A DNA stretch of 64,000 nucleotides from Pleurocapsa minor HA4230-MV1 (GCA_019359095.1 JAHHHZ010000019.1:1-64000), one strand, 5' to 3'. Counted from the stretch's first letter, positions 43,023 to 53,384 are shown. Numbers and translations: made by a program. Notes: a model not told the origin generated them from the letters alone.

Positions 43023-43916
43023 CTATTTATTGGGCTTAAAAGTTTGGGAATAACCAATTAGTTTATAGACTAGCTTGGCTGCGGTAAATTCTGAGGCTAC
43101 TGAGTCAGATGTGGGTGCTAATTCCATCATGTCACAACCGATCACCTCATGTCGGGTGAATACTGCACGCATAAATTTAATTAGCTCATACCAGTTTAAA
43201 CCGCCAGGTTCAGGAGTTCCTACTCCAGGCATGGAACTTGGATCTAAGCCATCAAGATCGATGGTGATAAATACTTTTTCCGTAGAGATTAAAGCGATCG
43301 CCTGCTCAATCCAGTCAGAATTGTGATAGATATCTTTAGCCCAAACTACAGGAATTTGCTGTTGTTTAATTAATTCTGCTTCTTCTAAGCAAATACTGCG
43401 AATACCTACGGGTAGAGTCGGTAGTCCCATGTCTAACACTCGACGCATGACGCAGGCGTGATTATAGATTGAACCCTCGTAACTATGGCGCATGTCCCCA
43501 TGAGCATCAATCTGAATTACGGTAAAAGGCTGGCTTAACTGCTGTTGATAGGCTGTGACTATGGCTGCGGTAATACTATGTTCTCCCCCCAAGGCAATCA
43601 CAAACTTTCCGTCAGTAATCAACTCAGATACTCTGTTGCCAACAATCGCCATCATCATCTCAGGCTCTAGATCGGGATTTAATTTAGTATTGGCGATCGC
43701 TTCTGTGGTAAATATTCCTGTCTGCTGACAAACTTCTTGTTCTAGCTCAAGGTCATAAGCTTCTAGCTGTTCTGAGGCGGTGATTATCGCTTCAGGGCCA
43801 TTTTGACAGCCTTTACGGTAAGTAGTTGTTTTTTCATAAGGAATAGGCAAAATTACTACCTTTGCTTGATTGTAGGTAGTCTGTGCTTCTGAACCAATAA
43901 ATTGTTGGGGAATCAT
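43023..43916 (-). CDS. speB: Agmatinase
   Basis: Ureohydrolase that converts agmatine to putrescine and urea, with a two-manganese centre. 297 residues. Metal ligands are in GGEHSI (His), DAHGDMR (Asp-His-Asp) and DLDGLDPSSMPGVGTPEPGG (two Asp). No arginase-specific features; closest to agmatinase or related ureohydrolases. The ATG is at 43916, and only 4 bases upstream begins a heptamer repeat tract, so no ordinary ribosome site is present. Confidence 0.92.
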   Translation of the reverse strand: MIPQQFIGSEAQTTYNQAKVVILPIPYEKTTTYRKGCQNGPEAIITASEQLEAYDLELEQEVCQQTGIFTTEAIANTKLNPDLEPEMMMAIVGNRVSELITDGKFVIALGGEHSITAAIVTAYQQQLSQPFTVIQIDAHGDMRHSYEGSIYNHACVMRRVLDMGLPTLPVGIRSICLEEAELIKQQQIPVVWAKDIYHNSDWIEQAIALISTEKVFITIDLDGLDPSSMPGVGTPEPGGLNWYELIKFMRAVFTRHEVIGCDMMELAPTSDSVASEFTAAKLVYKLIGYSQTFKPNK

Positions 43917-43995
43917 TTAATGAGTGGGTAGTGGGTAGTGGGTAATGGGTAGTGGGTAATGGGTAATGGGTAATGGGTAATGGGTAATAGGTAGT
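43917..43995. repeat. Heptanucleotide tandem repeat, GGGTAGT/GGGTAAT type
   Basis: About nine 7-base units (GGGTAGT, then GGGTAAT) directly abut the speB start codon, on its upstream side. It is the longest such tract in the window. Confidence 0.9.
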
Positions 43996-44009
43996 TAATT
44001 GTTCATTGT

Positions 44010-44093
44010 GACGCGAGCTTGCGAGCTTATCCGAAGGTGTATACCGCAAGGGTACTAACTCCGTGTCGCCCTTTAGGGAATCCTTTAGGACTC
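44010..44093. repeat. Dispersed palindromic repeat, copy G (degenerate)
   Basis: ACGCGAGCTTGCGAGCTTAT, CCGAAGGTGTATACCGCAAG and GTGTCGCCCTTTAGGG / AATCCTTTAGGACTC. The CCCTTTAGGG and CCTTTAGG cores show membership; the central GATATGCGTAGC core is replaced. It ends at the stop codon of the DCC-family gene. Confidence 0.6.
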
Positions 44094-44457
44094 ATTGCAA
44101 ATGGCGTTCCCCAAACCATTCATAGCGATGATCGCGGATTTGTTCATAACTGCGATCGCCTAGCCACTTCATGCCTGGAATAGCTCGATAGGCAGCAATA
44201 AAAGCTGATCCCAGAGGTAATAGGCGGGCAATTTCTTCCGCTGCGGCGCTTCCCTGCCATCTTCTAGCAGGGTTATTTGTTTCGATTAAAATCATTCCTG
44301 CCTCACAGTCTGTTGGCGTAATCCCATAATCAGCTAAAGCTATGGGATCCTGCATGGGAATATAACTGAAAGTTTGTTCGCGGTCAAATTGCTGGAGAAT
44401 CTGGGCAAAATTGGAGCAGAGATTACACTTGCTGTCGTAAACGACTTGATATTTCAT
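44092..44457 (-). CDS. DCC-family thiol-disulfide oxidoreductase-like protein (DUF393)
   Basis: 121 residues. The DCC motif region is YDSKCNLCSNFAQIL, with a CxxC (Cys-Asn-Leu-Cys) preceded by Asp-Ser-Lys. GMILIETNNPARRWQGSAAA and AIPGMKWLGDRSYEQI complete the domain. Predicted thioredoxin-like redox role, substrate unknown. ATG at 44457; monocistronic. Confidence 0.9.
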   Translation of the reverse strand: MKYQVVYDSKCNLCSNFAQILQQFDREQTFSYIPMQDPIALADYGITPTDCEAGMILIETNNPARRWQGSAAAEEIARLLPLGSAFIAAYRAIPGMKWLGDRSYEQIRDHRYEWFGERHLQ

Positions 44458-44595
44458 GATGCGAGATATATTTCTTTTTTAAGCTTGAGCAGCTATACAA
44501 ATGGGATTTTATCGCCTAAAACAGAGGCAGTTATGCGAAAGACGAAAGAATCGTAATTTTTTAACTTATTTTATCTTGGTTTAGGAGACAATGTT

Positions 44596-47500
44596 TTGGC
44601 TATCTCTCTATCAGATCTGAAAAATACAAATGGTAATGATGGCTTAGTTATTCCTGGCAAAAATGAGGGCGATCGCTTGGGAGAAGCAGTTTATAGTGCA
44701 GGGGATCTCAATGGTGATGGTCTTGATGATCTAGTGGTGACTGCGCCTGATGGGGGAATACCCAGTACTGATGATGATAGCTATTATCAGAGCGATCGCC
44801 GTGGTCAAGCCTATGTGATTTTTGGTACTCGCAGCAGCAATAATTCTACTGTTAATCTTGATAGCCTCAATGGTAGCAATGGATTTAAGGTTTCTGGGAT
44901 TGATGCTACTAATCAGTTGGGTAGTGCGGTTTCGGTGGGAGATCTTAATGGTGATGGCATTGATGACTTAGTTTTAGGTGCGCCTAACGCAGGACGCAAT
45001 ATTAGTAGCTATAACTACAGCTACAGTGAAAATAATGGTGAAGCTTATGTGATTTTTGGTACTCGCAATGGCAAAGATGCTAATTTCAATCTGCAATCGT
45101 TAAATGGCAGCAATGGTTTTACCCTTAAAGGAATTGACGCTTCAGATCTTTTGGGGACAGCTATTACTAGTGCAGGAGACATTAATGGTGATGGAATTGA
45201 CGATCTAGCAGTTAGCGCTACAGGAGGGGGTCAACCAATTACCAATCGCAATGGTTTTACCTATAGCGATCGCCGTGGAGAAGTTTATGTTTTATTTGGC
45301 AAGAAAAACGGCTTTGATGCTCGAATTAATCTGTTTAATCTCAATGGTAGCAACGGTTTTATCGTTGATGGTAAGGATGCTAATGATAGCTTAGGTAGTG
45401 CTTTGAGTAATGCAGGAGATATCAATGGTGATGGGATTGATGATCTGGTGATTGGTGCGTCTAATGCAGGAAATGTGATCGATAGTCCCTTTGCTGATGG
45501 CGATAGCGATCGACGAGGAGAAATTTACGTTGTTTTTGGCAGTAAAAACGGATTTAATTCTCGATTTAGCGTTGGCGATCGCTTTACTCTGACAGGAATT
45601 GGCATAGAAGATAATTTAGGCACGGCAATTAGTAGTGCAGGCGATCTTAATGGGGATGGTATTGATGATTTAGTTATAGGTGCAGCTAACGCTTCTGTTG
45701 ATGGGTCATATACCCAATCAGGTCAGGTTTACGTATTGTTTGGCCGTCAGGGTGGGTTTGGCACTCAGTTTGACCTTAATAGTCTCAACGGCAACAACGG
45801 CTTTAGTATTGCTGGTATCAATGGGGGAGATGGTTTAGGAAATGCCGTAAGCGCAGGAGATTTTAATGGTGATGACATTGACGATCTCCTGGTTGGTGCT
45901 AGTACCGCTGGGTCAGATAGTCGTGGTGCAGCCTACGTTCTGTTTGGTAAACGCAATGGTTTTACGTCGCAAGTAGATTTGGCTAATCTTAGCAGCAGTG
46001 CAGGCATCAAAATTGCGGGAGTTAGCAGTGAAGATCTGCTTGGTAGTGGGATTAGTAGTGGTGGAGATCTTAACGGTGATGGTGCTGACGATTTAATAGT
46101 TAGTGCGCCTGGTGTCGATTTAGGTAATGAATACACGAAAGAAGGTACGACCTATGTGATTTTTGGCAAGCCACAACCACAACCACAGCCAGTTCCTTCT
46201 AATAGTCCCACACCCTACAGCGATCGCCTTAAAGGAACTGCTCAAAACGACCAGATTTCAGGACAAAACGGTGATGATACTATCTTTGGGGAAGATGGCA
46301 ACGACACCTTAGCGGGAGATGGTGGTAACGATCGGCTCTCTGGTAGCAATGGCAACGACACCTTAGCGGGAAATGATGGCGGAGATACAATCTCTGGTGG
46401 TGCAGGAACAGATCTGCTCAATGGTGGCAATCAACAAGACCGACTTTTAGGAGATGCGGGTAATGATAGCCTAGTGGGAGGCACTGATAATGATTTATTA
46501 GAAGGAGGTTCGGGGAATGACACTATTTTTGGTGCCGATCCCAATAACTTTCAGGTTCAAGTTGGCGAACAAGAAACCCTCATTGGTGGAGAGGGAACAG
46601 ATTTATTTATCCTCGGTGACAAAAATCAGATCTACTATGACGATCGCAATTCCAGGACAGATGGTTCAACCGACTACGCTCTCATTGAAGACTTTAATCT
46701 TGCTCAAGACAAAATTCAGTTAAAAGGCGATCGCTCTTTATATAGCCTCTCTTTCTTTGCAGATGGCAATGGTAAAACCTTAGCTAACCTTTTTTACTTA
46801 CAGCCAGAAGCAGTTCCCGAACGAGTGGGTATTCTTAAGAACGTTTCTTCTAACCTCACTTTAAGTAATTCTGCCTTTGTTTTTGTCGGTCAACAGCCTA
46901 GTAATCCGCCACCGACAACTATCATCGGTCAAGCAACTCCCTACAACGATCGCCTTAACGGAACTGCTCAAAACGACCAGATTTCAGGACAAAACGGTAA
47001 TGATACTATCTTTGGGGAAGATGGCAACGACACCCTAGCGGGAGATGGTGGTAACGATCGGCTCTCTGGTAGCAATGGCAACGACACCTTAGCGGGAAAT
47101 GATGGCGGAGATACAATCTCTGGTGGTGCAGGAACAGATCTGCTCAATGGTGGCAATCAACAAGACCGACTTCTAGGAGACGCGGGTAATGATAGCCTAG
47201 TGGGAGGCACTGATAATGATTTATTAGAAGGAGGTTCGGGGAATGACACTCTCTTTGGTGCCGATCCCAATAACTCCCAGGTTCAAGTTGGCGAACAAGA
47301 AACCCTCATTGGTGGAGAGGGAACAGATTTATTTATCCTCGGTGACAAAAATCAGATCTACTATGACGATCGCAATTCCAGGACAGATGGTTCAACGGAC
47401 TACGCTTTAATTGAAGACTTTAATTCTGCTCAAGACAAAATTCAGTTAAAAGGCGATCGCAGTTTATATAGTTTGTCTTTCTTTGCAGATGGCAATGGTC

Positions 47501-48339
47501 AAACCTTAGCTAACCTCTATTACCTACAGCCAGGAGCAACAGCCGAACGAGTGGGTATTCTTAAGAACGTTTCTTCTAACCTCACTCTAAGTAATTCTGC
47601 CTTCATCTATTTACCAAATGAATCACCCCAACCAGCGTTTAATTTAATCGGTGGAGCAACACCTTACAATGACAAGCTTAAAGGCAGTGTTTTAAACGAT
47701 CAAATCTCAGGAAATAGCGGAGACGACAACATCTCTGGCGGGGATGGTAATGATTCTCTAGCTGGTGATGGCGGTGGTGATTCTCTCTTTGGGGATAGTG
47801 GTAACGATACGGTTAACGGGGGCAACAATAACGATAATCTCTATGGTGCAGCAGGTAATGATTTGCTTGATGGAGGCAATAATCAAGACCAACTCTCAGG
47901 AGATGACGGTAACGATACCCTCAATGGCGGTACTGACAATGACTTCTTAACAGGGGGAATAGGTAACGATACTCTCAATGGTACTAACCCTAATAACTTT
48001 GAACTCCAGCTTGGGGAACAGGATACTTTGGTTGGTGGTGCAGACAGAGATCTTTTCATCCTAGGGGACAAAGATCGGCTCTACTATAGCGATCGCAATT
48101 CCAGGACAGATGGTTCAACCGACTACGCTGTAATTAAGGACTTCAATCCTGCACAAGATCAAATTCAGCTAAAAGGCGATCGCCGTTCATATAACCTCTC
48201 TTTCTTTACTGGTGCTAATGGTAATACTCTGGCTAGTATTTTATATCTTGAAGCTGGAAGTACTCCTGAAAGAATCGGCATCATTGAAGATGTCTCACCT
48301 GATTTGACCATCAATAACAGCGCTTTTACCTTTATTTAA
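44596..48339 (+). CDS. FG-GAP beta-propeller and RTX-repeat protein
   Basis: 1247 residues. Residues about 1-530 hold seven FG-GAP repeats, each with a calcium loop (e.g. GDLNGDGLDDLVV, GDINGDGIDDLAV), as in integrin-alpha propellers. Then three modules of hemolysin-type RTX nonapeptides (GGxGxDxUx; GEDGNDTLAGDGGND), each ending in a DRNSRTDGSTDYALIEDFN segment typical of RTX C-terminal capping. Such proteins usually leave by type I secretion and stay on the surface or in the matrix; calcium binds in both parts. No N-terminal signal, as expected. The start is TTG 44596, 8 bases after AGGAG; the ATG at 44591 is out of frame. RTX modules 1 and 2 are near identical in DNA. Confidence 0.93.
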   Translation: MAISLSDLKNTNGNDGLVIPGKNEGDRLGEAVYSAGDLNGDGLDDLVVTAPDGGIPSTDDDSYYQSDRRGQAYVIFGTRSSNNSTVNLDSLNGSNGFKVSGIDATNQLGSAVSVGDLNGDGIDDLVLGAPNAGRNISSYNYSYSENNGEAYVIFGTRNGKDANFNLQSLNGSNGFTLKGIDASDLLGTAITSAGDINGDGIDDLAVSATGGGQPITNRNGFTYSDRRGEVYVLFGKKNGFDARINLFNLNGSNGFIVDGKDANDSLGSALSNAGDINGDGIDDLVIGASNAGNVIDSPFADGDSDRRGEIYVVFGSKNGFNSRFSVGDRFTLTGIGIEDNLGTAISSAGDLNGDGIDDLVIGAANASVDGSYTQSGQVYVLFGRQGGFGTQFDLNSLNGNNGFSIAGINGGDGLGNAVSAGDFNGDDIDDLLVGASTAGSDSRGAAYVLFGKRNGFTSQVDLANLSSSAGIKIAGVSSEDLLGSGISSGGDLNGDGADDLIVSAPGVDLGNEYTKEGTTYVIFGKPQPQPQPVPSNSPTPYSDRLKGTAQNDQISGQNGDDTIFGEDGNDTLAGDGGNDRLSGSNGNDTLAGNDGGDTISGGAGTDLLNGGNQQDRLLGDAGNDSLVGGTDNDLLEGGSGNDTIFGADPNNFQVQVGEQETLIGGEGTDLFILGDKNQIYYDDRNSRTDGSTDYALIEDFNLAQDKIQLKGDRSLYSLSFFADGNGKTLANLFYLQPEAVPERVGILKNVSSNLTLSNSAFVFVGQQPSNPPPTTIIGQATPYNDRLNGTAQNDQISGQNGNDTIFGEDGNDTLAGDGGNDRLSGSNGNDTLAGNDGGDTISGGAGTDLLNGGNQQDRLLGDAGNDSLVGGTDNDLLEGGSGNDTLFGADPNNSQVQVGEQETLIGGEGTDLFILGDKNQIYYDDRNSRTDGSTDYALIEDFNSAQDKIQLKGDRSLYSLSFFADGNGQTLANLYYLQPGATAERVGILKNVSSNLTLSNSAFIYLPNESPQPAFNLIGGATPYNDKLKGSVLNDQISGNSGDDNISGGDGNDSLAGDGGGDSLFGDSGNDTVNGGNNNDNLYGAAGNDLLDGGNNQDQLSGDDGNDTLNGGTDNDFLTGGIGNDTLNGTNPNNFELQLGEQDTLVGGADRDLFILGDKDRLYYSDRNSRTDGSTDYAVIKDFNPAQDQIQLKGDRRSYNLSFFTGANGNTLASILYLEAGSTPERIGIIEDVSPDLTINNSAFTFI
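46210..47660 (+). repeat. Tandem 726-bp duplication inside the RTX gene
   Basis: The sequence from about 46210 recurs 726 bases (242 codons) later with very high identity, including silent positions (for example GAAGATGGCAACGACACC and GGTAACGATCGGCTCTCTGG in both). A third, diverged copy follows 723 bases further. Confidence 0.92.
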
Positions 48340-48438
48340 TACGCCTAATGTTAAAAATCATAGTGATTTATTTTTAGCTAAGAGCTAAAAGCTACGAACT
48401 AGTTCATTTAAACGAAGCTAATTCACATCAAGCGTACT

Positions 48439-49098
48439 TTAATTAGAGGCAAGTTTATCTGCCCATCTAGTTGTTTCTGGGAGGCGATATTTAGTGAGAC
48501 AACCCATGACATAATTAATCGCCGTTGGTAAACTAATTTTGTGTCCAATCGAGACATAAATTGGCTTGACTTTAGTACGCGATCGCAATACCACACCAAT
48601 AGTTTCACCCTTGTCTAGTAACGGTTGCCAGCTACCTTTTTCTAAGGAAACAGCTTCGTGTTGACCAATAAGTAAGGACTTTGCTACTCCAATTGTGGGA
48701 ATGTCTAATAATACACCTAAATGACAAGCTAAACCGAGACGACGCGGATGAGCGTAACCTTGACCATCACAGAGAATTAAATCGGGAGTAGTTTTGATCT
48801 GAGGCAAGGCAGCCAAAATCGCGGGAATTTCGCGAAATGAAAGATAGCCTGGCACATAGGGAAAAGCAGTTGGGATACAGGCGATCGCCTGTTCGACTAA
48901 TTCTAATTCTGGGTAGGTTAAAATTGCGATCGCTGCTTGAGAAATAGTGTAATTATTTTTAAACCCAATATCGACTCCTGCCACATATCTAACTTCTCCT
49001 AACTCGTCAACATCAATCACTTTGTCTCGCAATTGCGCTTGAATTAGTTTTGCTTCGCCGACAGTCTTGACCCAAGGATGACTAAAATTTATGGTCAA
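48439..49098 (-). CDS. nfi: Endonuclease V
   Basis: Cleaves DNA (and RNA) 3' to deoxyinosine for repair of deaminated adenine. 219 residues. Conserved metal residues are in VAGVDIGFK and LILCDGQGYAHPRRLGLACHLG; PFVPGYLSFRE-type segment is present as PYVPGYLSFREIP. Usual length. ATG at 49098. Monocistronic; the STRR-free gap upstream has no recognised features. Confidence 0.94.
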   Translation of the reverse strand: MTINFSHPWVKTVGEAKLIQAQLRDKVIDVDELGEVRYVAGVDIGFKNNYTISQAAIAILTYPELELVEQAIACIPTAFPYVPGYLSFREIPAILAALPQIKTTPDLILCDGQGYAHPRRLGLACHLGVLLDIPTIGVAKSLLIGQHEAVSLEKGSWQPLLDKGETIGVVLRSRTKVKPIYVSIGHKISLPTAINYVMGCLTKYRLPETTRWADKLASN

Positions 49099-49483
49099 TT
49101 TTCTTTAGTTAGTTATTAATTAGTGCATTCTTAAGTGATCTTATAATTATTCAGGACAAAATAAAACTCTAGTTAAGATTTAGCCTATTTAGATAAAGTT
49201 ATAATTTAGTATTCATCTCAATCTTTTCATTTTAAGCTAATGACTAAAAGATAAACGTGCTTTATGATGTAGTCGTTCTGTTTATCCTAATTTTTGTCAA
49301 TAGTAGGATTAGCCTTTTATCAAGGGACATTTGGTCTTAATTTATCAAAAGTTTATGCTTAAAATTAGTTGAACTTACTGAGATATTCCCGATCAAATGG
49401 GCAACCAAACTGATTCTTATAATCTGTAAGAAAATAAATTAGACCGTTTTTAATTTGCTCCGCTAACGTCTATTTTTAAACAA
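49099..49483. other. Gene-free AT-rich stretch
   Basis: Lies between divergent starts (nfi and the pentapeptide gene). No convincing promoter, RNA or repeat was found. Confidence 0.5.
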
Positions 49484-50407
49484 ATGCCAAATTTATCTAA
49501 TAGTTCTCATAGTAATGAGCTTTTAATTTCCAAAGCAAATCCACCGTTAGGCGAAGTCTTGATTGAAGCGGGGTTAATTACGGCTAGCCAAATAGAATTT
49601 GCTCTACAGCTACAGTCTACAAGTCATCTCAAAATTGGTGAAATATTAGCTTCCCACAACTGGATTAAACAGCAAACGGCAGATTTTTTTGCGGAACAGT
49701 GGGCAGATTTACTGGAACAAAAGCAAAAAAAACCTCTAGTTTATTATTTTCGCAGTGCAGGATTATTAAACGAGCAGCAAATTGCGGCGCTCATTCGAGA
49801 ACAAAAGCAACAGGCTCAACCCAAGAGATTTCATCGGCTGGCTGTGGAACAAGGATATTTAAAACAAACTACGGTAGACTTTTTTCTGGCAAAGATTTTT
49901 AATATCTACAACACTAATGTTTTTTCTTTTACTAAACCCTACGAAATTCTCAGCCGATACAATCGAGGTGAAACTAACTTTCGACGTACAGATCTTAGTA
50001 AAGCACCATTAATGGGTGTCAGCCTCAAAGGAATTCAACTAGACGGTTCTAATCTGCGTAAAGCTAATCTTAGTAGCTCCAACTTAAGTGAATCTAGCCT
50101 TATTCAAACTGATTTAGCTTTAGTGGATCTAATGAAAGCTGTTTTAGCGGGAGTAAATTTTGAACGAGCAAATCTATCTCAGGCTAATTTAAGAGAAGCT
50201 CATTTAAAAGCAGCTAACTTTACTAAAGCTAATTTACAGGGTGCAGATTTAAGAGACGCTCATTTATTTAATGCTGTTTTTGCAGGTGCAAATTTAAGAG
50301 AAGCTCATTTATCAACCGAATATGCCTATGAAGTTTTTTACGATTCTCAGACTATTTTTGACGATCGGTTTCAACCACAAAAAGCAGGCTGGAAAAAGCT
50401 AGATTAA
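49484..50407 (+). CDS. Pentapeptide-repeat protein with an N-terminal GspE-like module
   Basis: 307 residues. Residues 15-135 contain two copies of a helical motif (LGEVLIEAGLITASQIEFAL and HRLAVEQGYLKQTTVDFFLA) like the N-terminal domain of GspE/PilB secretion ATPases (MshEN type, possible c-di-GMP binder). Residues about 160-280 are A(D/N)LXX pentapeptides (ANLSSSNLSE, ANLQGADLRD). A fusion of this kind suggests regulatory or scaffolding use. ATG at 49484. Monocistronic. Confidence 0.85.
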   Translation: MPNLSNSSHSNELLISKANPPLGEVLIEAGLITASQIEFALQLQSTSHLKIGEILASHNWIKQQTADFFAEQWADLLEQKQKKPLVYYFRSAGLLNEQQIAALIREQKQQAQPKRFHRLAVEQGYLKQTTVDFFLAKIFNIYNTNVFSFTKPYEILSRYNRGETNFRRTDLSKAPLMGVSLKGIQLDGSNLRKANLSSSNLSESSLIQTDLALVDLMKAVLAGVNFERANLSQANLREAHLKAANFTKANLQGADLRDAHLFNAVFAGANLREAHLSTEYAYEVFYDSQTIFDDRFQPQKAGWKKLD

Positions 50408-50543
50408 CCAGTGCTTAAAAAAACTTAAATAATAAACATAAAACTATAGTCCTGTTCCCTTATAAGATACAGGTTCTAACAATTCAGATAATGTTAGGAT
50501 CGAGTCACGAGAAAAAGAAGCGAAAAAATAAGGAACAAACTCA

Positions 50544-52694
50544 ATGCAGGAATTTGACAAGTCGATATCTTTTGATGGTCGTGATATTCGGCTTAAAGTA
50601 GGCTTGCTCGCACCACAGGCAGGCGGTTCAGTATTGGTAGAATCGGGTGATACGGCAGTTTTGGTTACAGCCACTAGAGCTAAAGGTAGAGAGGGAATTG
50701 ATTTCTTACCTTTGACCGTAGATTATGAAGAACGACAATATGCAGCAGGGCGAATTCCTGGAGGGTTTTTTCGACGAGAAGGTAGACCTGGAGAGAAGGC
50801 AATCCTGACCAGTAGGTTAATCGATCGCCCGATCCGTCCTTTATTTCCTAGCTGGATGCGAGATGATATTCAGATCGTGGCTACTACCCTATCGATGGAT
50901 GAAGATGTTCCTCCAGACGTTTTGGCAGTTACAGGAGCTTCGATCGCCGTTTTACTGGCCCAAATTCCTTTTTATGGCCCGATGGCAGCAGTTAGGGTCG
51001 GTTTGGAGGGAGATGAATTTATTCTCAATCCAACCTATAAAGAAATTAATAAAGGCGATTTGGATATTGTCGTCGCGGGAACTCCTGACGGGATTGTCAT
51101 GGTAGAAGCGGGGGCTAACCAATTACCAGAGCAAGACGTAATTGAGGCGATTGAGTTTGCCTACGAAGCAATTCAAGAGTTAATTCAGTCCCAACTAGAA
51201 TTGCTCAAGGATTTGGGTATTGAGATGGTTAGGCCAGAAAATCCTGATGAAGATCGAAGTCTGATCGATTTCATTAGCGATCGCGCTAGCAAAGATATTA
51301 AACACATCCTCTCCCAGTATGACTTTGATAAAAAGACTCGGGATGAAGCTTTAGACGAAATCAAGCAAACTCAAATCGTTGAAGCGATCGCTGGATTGCC
51401 CGAAGATGACCCCATTGCCGTGGCGACGACAGAAGATGCCAAAGCGATCGACAAGGCCTTTAAAACCCTGACTAAAAAGCTGATGCGGAGTCAGATTATC
51501 GAAGATGGTATGCGAGTTGATGGTCGCAAACTCGATCAGGTTCGGCCCATTAGCTCTAGAGCAGGAGTATTGCCCAATCGGGTGCATGGTAGTGGCTTGT
51601 TTAGAAGAGGTCTAACTCAAGTACTCTCCATTGCCACTCTGGGTACATCAGGAGATGCTCAGGATACCAGAGACGATATGACCATTCAAGACGAAAAACG
51701 CTATCTGCACCACTATAATTTTCCTCCTTATTCCGTCGGTGAAACTCGCCCAATGCGATCGCCTGGACGTAGAGAAATTGGTCACGGTGCTTTGGCTGAA
51801 AGAGCTTTACTGCCAGTATTGCCCAGTATGGAAGATTTTCCTTACGTCATCCGCGTAGTCTCCGAGGTACTGTCTTCTAATGGTTCAACCTCGATGGGTT
51901 CGGTATGTGGTTCGACTCTTTCTTTGATGGATGCAGGTGTTCCTCTAAGCAAACCTGTCAGTGGCGCAGCCATGGGTTTAATTAAAGAAGGAGATGAGGT
52001 GAGAATCCTGACAGACATTCAGGGGATCGAAGACTTCCTAGGAGATATGGACTTCAAGGTAGCAGGAACCGATACGGGTATTACTGCTCTCCAGATGGAT
52101 ATGAAGATCACTGGGTTACCGATGGAAGTGATTGCCAAAGCAATTCAACAAGCTTTACCAGCTAGGATCTATATATTAGAAGAGATGCTTAAGGCGATCG
52201 ATGAACCTAGACCAGAGCTATCTCCTTATGCGCCGAGATTGTTAACCATGAAAATCGACCCCGATTTAATCGGCATGGTCATTGGGCCTTCTGGTAAGAC
52301 AATTAAAGCAATTACCGAGCAAACAGGGGCAAAAATTGATATTGAGGATGACGGCAAGGTGATCATTGCTGCGGTAGAAGCTGAGAAAGCTGAGATGGCG
52401 CGCAAGATGATCTTTAACATCACTCGCAAATTAAATGAGGGAGATGTCTATCTGGGTAAAGTTACCAGAATTATCGATATCGGTGCTTTCATCGAAATTT
52501 TGCCAGGTAAAGAAGGCATGATCCACATTTCCCAGTTAGCGGAAGGTAGAGTCGGCAAGGTCGATGATGAAGTAGCTGTAGGTGACGAGATCGTGGTCAA
52601 AATCCGTGGTTTCGATCAAAAAAATCGCCTGAATCTTACCCGCTTGGGCATTCATCCAGACGAAGCTGCCGCCGCTAGAGCTGCTGCCAACTAA
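50544..52694 (+). CDS. pnp: Polyribonucleotide nucleotidyltransferase (PNPase)
   Basis: 3'-5' phosphorolytic exoribonuclease of RNA turnover and tailing. 716 residues: two RNase PH-like domains with the helical linker between, then KH ([14 protein letters not shown]) and S1 ([36 protein letters not shown]) domains. Key segments RGEAQRP-like [22 protein letters not shown] and [23 protein letters not shown] are intact. AAGGAAC precedes ATG 50544. Confidence 0.98.
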   Translation: MQEFDKSISFDGRDIRLKVGLLAPQAGGSVLVESGDTAVLVTATRAKGREGIDFLPLTVDYEERQYAAGRIPGGFFRREGRPGEKAILTSRLIDRPIRPLFPSWMRDDIQIVATTLSMDEDVPPDVLAVTGASIAVLLAQIPFYGPMAAVRVGLEGDEFILNPTYKEINKGDLDIVVAGTPDGIVMVEAGANQLPEQDVIEAIEFAYEAIQELIQSQLELLKDLGIEMVRPENPDEDRSLIDFISDRASKDIKHILSQYDFDKKTRDEALDEIKQTQIVEAIAGLPEDDPIAVATTEDAKAIDKAFKTLTKKLMRSQIIEDGMRVDGRKLDQVRPISSRAGVLPNRVHGSGLFRRGLTQVLSIATLGTSGDAQDTRDDMTIQDEKRYLHHYNFPPYSVGETRPMRSPGRREIGHGALAERALLPVLPSMEDFPYVIRVVSEVLSSNGSTSMGSVCGSTLSLMDAGVPLSKPVSGAAMGLIKEGDEVRILTDIQGIEDFLGDMDFKVAGTDTGITALQMDMKITGLPMEVIAKAIQQALPARIYILEEMLKAIDEPRPELSPYAPRLLTMKIDPDLIGMVIGPSGKTIKAITEQTGAKIDIEDDGKVIIAAVEAEKAEMARKMIFNITRKLNEGDVYLGKVTRIIDIGAFIEILPGKEGMIHISQLAEGRVGKVDDEVAVGDEIVVKIRGFDQKNRLNLTRLGIHPDEAAAARAAAN

Positions 52695-52711
52695 TTAAAG
52701 TCAAGGACTAG

Positions 52712-52769
52712 TAAGAAGTAGAGAGGATCTGGGAGTAATGAAAAAACTCTTTAATCGCTCCCTACTTCT
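52712..52769. terminator. Long hairpin between convergent pnp and response-regulator genes
   Basis: AGAAGTAGAGAG (52712-52723) pairs with CTCCCTACTTCT (52758-52769) at 11 of 12 positions, with a nested GAGT/ACTC pair inside. It ends both transcripts or stabilises them; no T-run is present. Confidence 0.5.
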
Positions 52770-52778
52770 GACCTTTGA

Positions 52779-53207
52779 TTATCTCAAGGGAATTGCCTTA
52801 ACTTTCTTGGTTGCCAGGACTCTAATTTTCACTTCCAGCTCGTTTTGCATGGATTCAGTGTTCCCGCCCAAAGCAGTCTGAGGTTTTGCCATCACATCGA
52901 CAGCCCCTGCTTTCATTACTTCATAGATGTTGTCAACATCGGACTTCTGTACGGCATTGCTTAATACCAAAATTGGCGTAGGATGATGAGCCATTACCTG
53001 TTTGGTAAACTCCAAGCCATCCATTTGCGGCATCTGTAAGTCAGTACAAATTACATCAGGATTAAGTTGGGAAACTAAATCTAATCCTTCTTTTCCGTCG
53101 GCAGCTTTACCAATTACTTCAATATGACGAGAAGAATTGAGCATCTTCTCATAGATATTAATTGCTACTGCGGAATCTTCAACTAGTAATACTCTAATTT
53201 TAGCCAT
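52779..53207 (-). CDS. CheB-type receiver domain protein without methylesterase domain, copy 1
   Basis: 142 residues of receiver domain: phosphoacceptor Asp in VICTDLQMPQMDGLEF, acidic pair in VEDSAVA, Lys in MAKPQT. The sequence HPTPILVLSNAVQKSD and GAVDVMAKPQTALGG is that of CheB receivers, and the C-terminal IRVLATKKVKAIPL matches the start of the CheB linker, but the methylesterase domain is missing. Last gene of the chemotaxis-like operon. About 81% identical to the next gene. Confidence 0.9.
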   Translation of the reverse strand: MAKIRVLLVEDSAVAINIYEKMLNSSRHIEVIGKAADGKEGLDLVSQLNPDVICTDLQMPQMDGLEFTKQVMAHHPTPILVLSNAVQKSDVDNIYEVMKAGAVDVMAKPQTALGGNTESMQNELEVKIRVLATKKVKAIPLR

Positions 53208-53384
53208 AATATTTTTGTCTATTTATGTGATGTTTTTCTGTGTAAAAGATAGAGGAAACTAATCGATGTTATCAGAGGTTTTCCTCCCGCTAACACTCTA
53301 TAAAAGAGTTTGATAGGGAGATTAAAGTTATGAACTAAGTTTAAAAACATAATAATTGTGAGTTAAAAATTCAACAAATAGAAC

